From Clostridiales bacterium (GTDB taxonomy: Bacteria > Bacillota > Clostridia > Oscillospirales > CAG-272): a DNA stretch of 19,978 nucleotides. Shown one piece after another: positions 14,009 through 19,978 of the stretch. The stretch's first letter is position 1. Each line of letters starts with the position of its first letter. Position numbers and translations under genes: made by a program. The stretch covers positions 1 through 19,978 of the forward strand of contig DPGK01000019.1 in NCBI GenBank assembly GCA_003523225.1. Direction: 5' to 3'. Under the pieces are notes generated by a model that saw only the letters and a list, made by a program, of their open reading frames with translations, searched no databases and was not told the DNA's origin.

Positions 14009-14992
14009 ATGGAAAAGACCAATACATTGAAACAACTGCTGATACATGAATCCGCAAGCCACTCGCCCTACCGCAATCTTGCCGCCGAGGAATACCTGAC
14101 GCGCACCCTGCCCGCCAACACCGCGATAATGTTCCTCTGGCAGAACGAAAACACGGTCGTCATCGGCAAAAACCAGAACTGCTACGCCGAGTGCCGCGTT
14201 GCCGAGCTTGAAGCGTGCGGGGGGCATCTTGCCCGCCGTCCCTCGGGCGGAGGAGCGGTGCGGCACGACATGGGCAACCTCTGCTTCAGCTTTATTGCCG
14301 GGGAGGAGGGCTACGACGTCACCCGTCAGCTTTCGGTGATATCCGCCGCCTGCCGTGCGTTCGGCATCGACGCCGTCCCGTCCGGGCGCAACGATATAAC
14401 CGCTGCCGGGGCAAAGTTTTCGGGCAATGCGTTTTATTCCGTCGGAAAAAATCACTGCCACCACGGCACGGTGCTTATCGACTGCGACTTTTCCGCGATG
14501 TCCCGCTTTCTTACCGTTAAAAAAAGCAAGCTGGAAGCAAAGGGGATAGAGTCAGTCCGCTCGCGGGTCGTGAATCTTTCAATGCTCTGCTCCGGGCTGA
14601 CGGTAAACGCTTTTTCGGGCGCACTGCGCCGGGCGTTCGGCAAGGTTTACGGAATAACTCCCAAGGAAAGGGAGCTTCCTTCCTTTGAGCTTTATGCCGA
14701 CAGGGCGGAATTTTTCGCCTCTCCCGGCTGGATATACGGAGCTGACCCGCCCTTTACCGACGAGCTTTCTGGCAGATTCCCGTGGGGAGGCATCACACTG
14801 CGGTTTTCTGTGGAGAACGGAAAGATCATCTCCTGCACGGCGGACTCCGACGCGCTTGACGTCAGCCTGCCCGCCGACGCGGCGCGCGCGCTCGTCGGCA
14901 CAGCGCTTTCCCGCGCCTCCGTCCTTGAAGCCCTTCAAGGGCTGTCCGGCGGAGCTGACATTGCCTCGCTCTTTGACTATCTTCCCGGATAA
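14009..14992 (+). CDS. lplA: Lipoate-protein ligase A
   Basis: A 327-residue lipoate ligase that activates free lipoate with ATP and attaches it to the lipoyl lysine of E2 or GcvH. The family signature is clear: RNLAAEEYL (22-30), VVIGKNQN, ARRPSGGGAVRHDMGN (75-90), the catalytic lysine in GAKFSGNA (Lys136), and HHGTVLID (151-158). The C-terminal accessory domain is present (FELYADRAEFFASPGWIYG onward). No Shine-Dalgarno precedes the ATG, which lies nine bases beyond a perfect -10 box, yet the N-terminus aligns properly with the family (IHESASHSPYRNLA), so a downstream start is unlikely. It is divergent from the dehydrogenase operon and the obvious source of lipoylation for its E2. The serine hydrolase gene follows after 63 bases. 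Confidence 0.95.
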   Translation: MEKTNTLKQLLIHESASHSPYRNLAAEEYLTRTLPANTAIMFLWQNENTVVIGKNQNCYAECRVAELEACGGHLARRPSGGGAVRHDMGNLCFSFIAGEEGYDVTRQLSVISAACRAFGIDAVPSGRNDITAAGAKFSGNAFYSVGKNHCHHGTVLIDCDFSAMSRFLTVKKSKLEAKGIESVRSRVVNLSMLCSGLTVNAFSGALRRAFGKVYGITPKERELPSFELYADRAEFFASPGWIYGADPPFTDELSGRFPWGGITLRFSVENGKIISCTADSDALDVSLPADAARALVGTALSRASVLEALQGLSGGADIASLFDYLPG

Positions 14993-15055
14993 TTCCGATA
15001 AAAATTCAAAACAAATAAAGCCTCAGCTCAGGCGGAAGCCTCCGCCGGGCAAGGC

Positions 15056-16225
15056 ATGAAAGGCACGGTAGCTAAAATGGCACACGATAACTTCAAAACA
15101 CTTACCGATTTTATTGATTCTCTCCCCTCGCGCGGCTTTCCCGGCATGGACGTGACGGCGGCGCGCGGGCACGAGATAATTTACCGGCACAGCGCCGGAT
15201 ATTCCGACCTTGAAGAAAAAATGCCGGTAAGCGGCAGGGAGCTTTACTATATGTACTCCTGCACCAAGGTCGTGACCTGCACCGCGGCACTTCAGCTCAT
15301 GGAGCGCGGAAAATTCATAATGTCCCAGCCCGTGAGCGATTTTCTGCCGGAATTTGCGGAGGTAAAGGTAAAGTCCGCCGACGGAGCATATGCCGAAGCG
15401 GCGAAAAAACCGATACTCATGCGCCACCTTTTCAACATGACCTCTGGGTATGCCTATGACCTCACCTCCCCCTATATTCAACAGGTCAGCACACGCACCG
15501 GGGGACGCTGCCCCACGCGCGAAACGGTAGCGGCAATGGCGCGTATGCCGCTTGAGTTCGAGCCGGGCAGCCATTTCCGCTACGGGCTGTCGCACGACAT
15601 ACTTGCGGCGGTCGTGGAGGTGATCTCCGGCGAGCGCTTCGGCAGCTATGTAAGGAAGAATATTCTTGAGCCGTGCGGAATGACGGAAAGCGGCTTCGGG
15701 ATGAACGACGCCGTCCGCTCCCGCATGGCGAAGCTGTACAGCTACAACGTAAAGGAACACCGCGCGGAAAACACGCCGCAGAACAACGTCTACATTCTCG
15801 GCAGCGAATACGAAAGCGGCGGCGCGGGACTTATCTCCTCCGTCTCCGATTACATTAAATTTGCCGACGCGCTTGCGTGCGGCGGCGAAGCGGCGTCGGG
15901 AGAACGGATACTTTCACCCCGCACCGTGGAGCTGATGCGCCAGAACTGTCTTGACGCGGAAAAGCTTTCGGAATTCACCGCACGCTGGCCGGGGCTTGAG
16001 GGCTACGGCTACGGGTACGGCGTGCGCACCTATATATCCGCCGGATGCGGCTCGCTCTCTCCCCTCGGGCAGTTCGGCTGGCAGGGAGCAGCCGGGGCAT
16101 ACGTCATAATCGACCCCGCCTCCCGCACCTCACTTTTCTTTGCAATGCATATGCTGCACAATCAGGAGGCATACGTTTTCCCAAGGCTTTGCAATGCTTT
16201 CTTCGCGTCGCTCGGAGACATCTGA
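15056..16225 (+). CDS. Serine hydrolase, beta-lactamase fold (family VIII esterase-like)
   Basis: A 389-residue class C beta-lactamase-like serine hydrolase. The nucleophile motif SxxK is SCTK (Ser68, Lys71). The tyrosine motif is RYGLSHDILAAVV (Tyr176), close to the YSL-DVLG form of EstB-type esterases rather than the YxN of beta-lactamases. The FGWQGAAG segment takes the place of the third motif. There is no signal peptide, so a cytoplasmic ester or amide hydrolase is more likely than an antibiotic-resistance enzyme. The start is uncertain: ATG 15056 and ATG 15077 both lack a well-placed Shine-Dalgarno; the longer form is given. It follows lplA by 63 bases with no terminator, so it is probably co-transcribed. 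The substrate is unknown. Confidence 0.87.
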   Translation: MKGTVAKMAHDNFKTLTDFIDSLPSRGFPGMDVTAARGHEIIYRHSAGYSDLEEKMPVSGRELYYMYSCTKVVTCTAALQLMERGKFIMSQPVSDFLPEFAEVKVKSADGAYAEAAKKPILMRHLFNMTSGYAYDLTSPYIQQVSTRTGGRCPTRETVAAMARMPLEFEPGSHFRYGLSHDILAAVVEVISGERFGSYVRKNILEPCGMTESGFGMNDAVRSRMAKLYSYNVKEHRAENTPQNNVYILGSEYESGGAGLISSVSDYIKFADALACGGEAASGERILSPRTVELMRQNCLDAEKLSEFTARWPGLEGYGYGYGVRTYISAGCGSLSPLGQFGWQGAAGAYVIIDPASRTSLFFAMHMLHNQEAYVFPRLCNAFFASLGDI

Positions 16226-16323
16226 GTCCCTTTGACGGTAAAAATTCCGCGTTTTTTATGCTTTTCGCCGATAATTGTGCATTGTGAATAACTTTCCACG
16301 CACAAAATTGTCTAAAAAACAGC

Positions 16324-16352
16324 TTGACATAAAATATGTGATAAGTTATAAT
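16324..16352 (+). promoter_or_regulatory. Perfect consensus sigma-A promoter for the solute-binding protein gene
   Basis: TTGACA (16324-16329), 17 bases and TATAAT (16347-16352). The leader is about 57 bases. Upstream, TTGTGC (16275-16280) and GCACAA (16300-16305) form a spaced inverted repeat that could be an operator. The rest of the 16226-16415 gap is AT-rich, and I see no clear terminator for the serine hydrolase gene. Confidence 0.88.
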
Positions 16353-16415
16353 ATAATTATTCTGATAACAATACGCCATATGTTCGCAGAATCAAATAAT
16401 GAAAGGAGCAAAATA

Positions 16416-17930
16416 ATGAAAGCAACCACAAGATTTCTGGCTTTTGTATTTGCGGCGGTGATGCTGTTATCCCTTGCATCATGCGCTGACAATAAGGGCA
16501 ACAACAATGAAATAACAACAGCACCGGAAGCCACGGTGGATGGCGAGGTTACCGAAGAGCTTTACCTCGGCTATGAAAAAGACAGACTCCCCACCAACCT
16601 CAGCTACAACAATGAAACGGTAAAGGTCCTTTACTGGAGCGACGCCGAAAGAAAAGAATTTGAGATCAAAGAAGACGAGGACGATTCCGACCGCATCGTA
16701 TCCGCCATCAAGGCGCGTAACGAGGTCGTTCAGCAAAGGCTCGGCATTACCTTTGATTGGGACAGCACAAAGGGTAATTCAAAAAACCGCGCAGCCTTTA
16801 CCAAATATGTTGAAACTCAGTTCAACGGCGGCAATTACTACGACGTCATCGCTACCTACAGCCGTACCTCCGGAATGCTTGCCACCCGCGGCTTCCTTGT
16901 GGACCTCAACACCATCGAAAACAACTACATAGACTACGAGCAGAACTGGTGGCCGGCTACCATCATTGACGTATGCACGATAGGCAAATCCCTTTACTTC
17001 GTGTCCGGCGATATCTCCACCAACACCCTGCACTTCATGTACGGAATTTATTTCAACAAGGATCTTATTGCAGAACGTCAGCTTGAGGACCCCCAGACTC
17101 TGGTCAAAAACGGCACATGGACGCTCAGTAAGCTCATTGAAATGACCTCCGATACATACGAGGACAGAGACAACAGCAACTCTCAGAGCATTGAGGACTT
17201 CTTCGGCTTCTGCACTGTCTACTTCCACTGCGACGCCTTCTACACCGGCTCGGACCTCAGACTTGTGGACAACGATGAGGACAATGTTCTCATCATATCT
17301 CCCGACTTCAGCGGCGAAAAGGCAATATCCCTTGTTGACCAGCTCGGTCAGTGGCTCACCACCGATTCCTGCTATTCTGACGACACATCGGGCAACTATC
17401 AGAAGCCCTTCGTCAACGGTACCGCCCTCTTCTGCCAGAACCGTGTTTACATGGCTGACGCACAGAACGGCTCGGGTCTTAACGCCGTAACCTGGAAATA
17501 CGGAATCCTTCCCACCCCGAAGTACAATGAAGACCAGGAAAATTACATCACGGTCATGGGCAACCCCTTCACACTCTACGGTATAGGCAACGGCTGTGAC
17601 GATCCCTCCCGCGCTACCGCAGTTATCGAGTGCTGGGCTTCCGAGGCATACCGCCGCACGACCCCTGCGATCTTTGAAGTAAATATGAAGCTGAGATATG
17701 CAAAGGACGACGTTGACTCCCAGATGTTCGACATCCTGCGCGCCACCTGCTGCTACGACCTCGGCAGAATCTTCTCCGATGCGCTTTCCTACATGAGCGA
17801 AATGCCCTCCAAGGCGGCTGTTGCCGGCACGTCATGGGCAAGATCGGTCAAGAGCCAGCTGACACCCCTTAAAAACGCAATAAAGGGAGTTGTATCCGAC
17901 CTTGAAAAGAACGCAAATCTTGTAAGATAA
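16416..17930 (+). CDS. Extracellular solute-binding lipoprotein (ABC sugar-uptake type)
   Basis: A 504-residue lipoprotein. MKATTRF is followed by a hydrophobic stretch and a perfect lipobox LASC (Cys23), then a low-complexity Asn/Thr/Glu linker. The mature part resembles large family 1 solute-binding proteins: VKVLYWSDAERKEF near the start, VETQFNGGNYYDVIATYSRT, LVDLNTIENNYIDYEQNWWP, MYGIYFNKDLIAE and the later MGNPFTLYGIG. ATG 16416 is chosen over the upstream-open frame (from 16275) because AAAGGAG lies at ideal distance and the signal peptide then starts correctly. It would capture an oligosaccharide or similar nutrient at the cell surface. No permease or ATPase gene is adjacent, so it must share a transporter encoded elsewhere. 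The very strong promoter and lower GC content suggest high expression. Confidence 0.88.
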   Translation: MKATTRFLAFVFAAVMLLSLASCADNKGNNNEITTAPEATVDGEVTEELYLGYEKDRLPTNLSYNNETVKVLYWSDAERKEFEIKEDEDDSDRIVSAIKARNEVVQQRLGITFDWDSTKGNSKNRAAFTKYVETQFNGGNYYDVIATYSRTSGMLATRGFLVDLNTIENNYIDYEQNWWPATIIDVCTIGKSLYFVSGDISTNTLHFMYGIYFNKDLIAERQLEDPQTLVKNGTWTLSKLIEMTSDTYEDRDNSNSQSIEDFFGFCTVYFHCDAFYTGSDLRLVDNDEDNVLIISPDFSGEKAISLVDQLGQWLTTDSCYSDDTSGNYQKPFVNGTALFCQNRVYMADAQNGSGLNAVTWKYGILPTPKYNEDQENYITVMGNPFTLYGIGNGCDDPSRATAVIECWASEAYRRTTPAIFEVNMKLRYAKDDVDSQMFDILRATCCYDLGRIFSDALSYMSEMPSKAAVAGTSWARSVKSQLTPLKNAIKGVVSDLEKNANLVR

Positions 17931-17961
17931 AATAACAAGGATAAAGACCCAAACACAAATC

Positions 17962-17988
17962 GGGCTGTTGCACTTTGTGCAGCAGCCC
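17962..17988 (+). other. Strong intercistronic hairpin between solute-binding protein and GH2 genes
   Basis: GGGCTGTTGCAC (17962-17973) pairs with GTGCAGCAGCCC (17977-17988) with one wobble pair and a TTT loop. No U-run follows, so it is not a standard terminator. Such structures after binding-protein genes are known to protect the upstream message and lower expression of downstream genes. Confidence 0.75.
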
Positions 17989-18027
17989 ATTGTCAGCAAA
18001 AATTATTAAATCGAAAGGAAAAACAGC

Positions 18028-19782
18028 ATGAAAGACATAGAAAAGCTCACAGTCGGAGGAACCTCGCCCGAGCTTCCGCGTCATGAATATCCCCGTCCTC
18101 AGCTCTGCCGTCCCGAATGGATGAATCTTAACGGCGAGTGGGAATATGAGACCGACCGAGCAGGCAGCGGCAGAGAACGCAGACTCTTTGAGGCTGAGTC
18201 ACTGCCGGAGCGCATAACCGTTCCCTTCTGCCGCGAAAGCGTGCTTTCCGGAATTGGCGACACCGATTTCTGCGGCAGCGTATGGTACCGCCGCCGCGTG
18301 ACAGTTCCCGCCGGATGGCTCACGGAGGGCAAGCGAGTGCTGCTTCACATCGGCGCCTGCGACTGGAAGTGTCAGGCGTGGGTAAACGGCGTCTCTGTCG
18401 GCACGCATATCGGCGGATATATATCCTTTTCCTTTGACATCACCGACGCGCTGGGCGGAAGTTCCGATGCGGTAATAACCGTGTGCGCCGACGACGACAC
18501 CCGCTCACACCGTCAGCCTGCGGGCAAGCAGTCGGGTCGATACGGCTCGTACGGCTGCTTTTACACCCGCACCACCGGTATCTGGCAGACGGTGTGGCTT
18601 GAGTGCGTCCCCGCGGCACACATTCAGAATGTAAAATATTACACCGATATCGACAACAGCATACTCAGCGCCGACATAACCGTGTCGGGCGGCGACGGAC
18701 TGACCCTGCTTGCCACCGCGGAATATGACGGTGTGGTCGTCGGCACCTCAAGCGCCCTTGTTTCCGGAAAGCTGGCGCGCATCACCGTCCCGCTTTCTGA
18801 GCTGCACCTCTGGGAGCCGGGCGAAGGACGGCTTTACGGGCTGTCGTTCGAGCTTTGCGGCGAGCATCCCGACCGGGTGGAAAGCTATTTCGGTATGCGC
18901 TCGGTAACGTCAAAGAACGGGATACTGTATATCAATCACAAGCCCGTATTCCAGCGTCTTGTGCTCGATCAGGGCTTTTACCCCGACGGTATCTACACCG
19001 CGCCGGACGACACCGGGCTTACCGGCGACATAGAACGCTCTATAGCCTGCGGCTTCAACGGCGCGCGCCTGCATCAGAAGATATTTGAGCCGCGATTCCT
19101 TTACCACTGCGACCGTATGGGCTACATCGTCTGGGGAGAGCACGCCAACTGGGGACTTGACATCTCAGCCCCCGAGGCATGGAAGGGCTTTCTCGGCGAA
19201 TGGCTTGAATGCCTTGTGAGGGATTTTTCCCACCCCGCCATCATCGGCTGGTGTCCGCTCAATGAGACCCAGAAGGATCAGGACCCTGACTTTGTGCGCG
19301 CCGTGGCGGCGCTGACCCGCGCCTTTGACCCCACCCGCCCCTATATCGACGCCTCCGGATGGGCGCACGTGGAGGGGCTTACCGACATCATGGACTGCCA
19401 CGATTACGACCAGAATCCCGAAACCTTCCGCGCAAGGTACGACGGCGTTGCCAGCGGGGAGGCGCTTCCCGCCGGAAAGCACAATCTGTTTGATATACAC
19501 CCCACCTTTGTCAGCGAGTACGGCGGAATACGCTGGGCGCCTGACCGCGAGGGATGGGGGTACGGAAACGCGCCGGAAAACGGCGAGGAATTTATCGCCC
19601 GCTTCCGCGGACTCACCGACGCGCTGCTTGACTGTCCGATAATGGGCGGGCTCTGCTACACCCAGCTGACAGATGTCGAGCAGGAGGTGAACGGACTTTA
19701 CACCTATGACCGCAAACCGAAATTCCCGCCTGAGATATTCCGCGAGATCCTTTCCCGCCCGGCGGCAATAGAAAAAGAATAA
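18028..19782 (+). CDS. Glycoside hydrolase family 2 protein (beta-galactosidase/glucuronidase-like)
   Basis: A 584-residue family 2 glycosidase with the usual order: N-terminal sugar-binding domain (WMNLNGEWEY, SVWYRRRVTVP, CQAWVNGVSVGTHIGGYISF, ending TTGIWQTVWLE), an immunoglobulin-like domain (about 197-293), and a TIM barrel. The acid/base is Glu413 in CPLNETQ and the nucleophile Glu497 in FVSEYGG, so both catalytic residues are present. There is no signal peptide, so it works in the cytoplasm on sugars brought in, presumably through the solute-binding protein encoded 97 bases upstream. ATG 18028 has AAAGGA eight bases before it. It is shorter than LacZ (about 1,000 residues) and near beta-glucuronidase size. 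Substrate (galactoside, glucuronide, mannoside or arabinoside) cannot be decided by eye. Confidence 0.93.
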   Translation: MKDIEKLTVGGTSPELPRHEYPRPQLCRPEWMNLNGEWEYETDRAGSGRERRLFEAESLPERITVPFCRESVLSGIGDTDFCGSVWYRRRVTVPAGWLTEGKRVLLHIGACDWKCQAWVNGVSVGTHIGGYISFSFDITDALGGSSDAVITVCADDDTRSHRQPAGKQSGRYGSYGCFYTRTTGIWQTVWLECVPAAHIQNVKYYTDIDNSILSADITVSGGDGLTLLATAEYDGVVVGTSSALVSGKLARITVPLSELHLWEPGEGRLYGLSFELCGEHPDRVESYFGMRSVTSKNGILYINHKPVFQRLVLDQGFYPDGIYTAPDDTGLTGDIERSIACGFNGARLHQKIFEPRFLYHCDRMGYIVWGEHANWGLDISAPEAWKGFLGEWLECLVRDFSHPAIIGWCPLNETQKDQDPDFVRAVAALTRAFDPTRPYIDASGWAHVEGLTDIMDCHDYDQNPETFRARYDGVASGEALPAGKHNLFDIHPTFVSEYGGIRWAPDREGWGYGNAPENGEEFIARFRGLTDALLDCPIMGGLCYTQLTDVEQEVNGLYTYDRKPKFPPEIFREILSRPAAIEKE

Positions 19783-19797
19783 TTTATATACTCAAAA

Positions 19798-19841
19798 CCC
19801 GCAGGGCAGCCAAAGCCATAAGTCTTTGGCTGCCCTGCGGG
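19798..19841. terminator. Perfect 18-bp inverted repeat after GH2 gene, possible terminator
   Basis: CCCGCAGGGCAGCCAAAG (19798-19815) pairs perfectly with 19824-19841 around an eight-base loop. On the plus strand no T-run follows; on the minus strand the stem is followed by TTTT. It could end the GH2 transcript without a good U-run, or end a minus-strand gene located beyond the window. Confidence 0.55.
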
Positions 19842-19873
19842 CTGGCTGTCGACAAAATGTACAACCACTGTCA

Positions 19874-19978
19874 ATGTGCATAAAATCTCAACCCGCTTTT
19901 TCTTTGATGAAGCAGGCGCAAAGAAAAAGCTTGGCAAAAAGAAAGCGCCATGAGGGGATTTCGCCGCCTGCGGGCGGC
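19874..19978. repeat. Window-end non-coding element with purine mirror repeat and hairpin
   Basis: AAAGAAAAA (19920-19928) is mirrored by AAAAAGAAA (19936-19944) around GCTTGGC, and a six-base GCCGCC/GGCGGC hairpin (19963-19978) ends the window. A frame from ATG 19874 stays open to the edge (MCIKSQPAF, then KSLAKRKRHEG) but has no ribosome binding site. Similar Lys/Arg-rich tracts recur between genes in gut Clostridia as far as I recall, so a dispersed repeat is the likeliest reading. Confidence 0.35.

Noticed and set aside
15031..15046. GGCGGA/TCCGCC hairpin after lplA as a terminator
   Set aside because: Six-bp stem without any T-run; lplA and the serine hydrolase gene are better read as co-transcribed.
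15056..16225. Serine hydrolase as an antibiotic-degrading class C beta-lactamase
   Set aside because: No signal peptide, the tyrosine motif is EstB-like (YGLS) rather than YxN, and the KTG-type motif is absent.
16275..16415. 47-residue N-terminal extension of the solute-binding protein
   Set aside because: It overlaps the perfect promoter and would bury the lipoprotein signal peptide inside the protein.

Overview
The window looks like a chromosomal segment of a GC-rich, spore-forming member of the Clostridia (gut Oscillospiraceae/Christensenellales type). The grounds are a clear SpoIIR, a TepA-type ClpP-like protein, a clostridial GGGtGRT/NifU-like gene pair, AAGGAG-type ribosome binding sites before most genes, and near-consensus sigma-A promoters. 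It carries no tRNA, rRNA, CRISPR array, transposase or phage gene. The taxonomic assignment is inference from gene content.

Layout, left to right. (1) 1-2064, minus: pduL, a NifU/IscU-like scaffold gene and the start of a GGGtGRT gene, probably one operon behind an extended -10 promoter. (2) 2223-2999, plus: tepA-like ClpP-fold gene with a strong terminator, followed by what looks like a dispersed intergenic repeat. (3) 3171-4909, minus: spoIIR with its own terminator, then an unrecognised lipoprotein. (4) 5195-7629: a nucleotide pyrophosphatase/phosphodiesterase-family hydrolase divergent from a LacI-family regulator. (5) 7689-13820, minus: a six-gene operon encoding E1-alpha, E1-beta, E2 and E3 of a 2-oxo acid (or acetoin) dehydrogenase complex, then a histidine-phosphatase-superfamily enzyme and a short-chain dehydrogenase. 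(6) 14009-16225, plus: lipoate-protein ligase, which would load the E2 lipoyl domain, and a family VIII-like serine hydrolase. (7) 16416-19782, plus: an orphan extracellular solute-binding lipoprotein and a cytoplasmic family 2 glycoside hydrolase, separated by a strong intercistronic hairpin. (8) 19783-19978: a perfect 18-bp inverted repeat and a purine-rich mirror repeat.

The most interesting part is the dehydrogenase/lipoate divergon. The E2 keeps its lipoyl lysine, but the catalytic motif near its C-terminus (normally DHRxxDG) reads DVRVWEP, so the active-site histidine is missing and the usual acyl transfer to CoA is doubtful. The divergent promoter region carries two identical perfect palindromes (TGTAATTACA) whose centres are 104 bp apart, around the operon promoter. 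The lplA promoter is a perfect consensus whose -10 box lies so close to the ATG that the mRNA should be leaderless or nearly so. Together with the unusual extra genes (phosphatase, SDR, serine hydrolase), this suggests a lipoyl-dependent pathway whose substrate and acyl acceptor are not the textbook ones.
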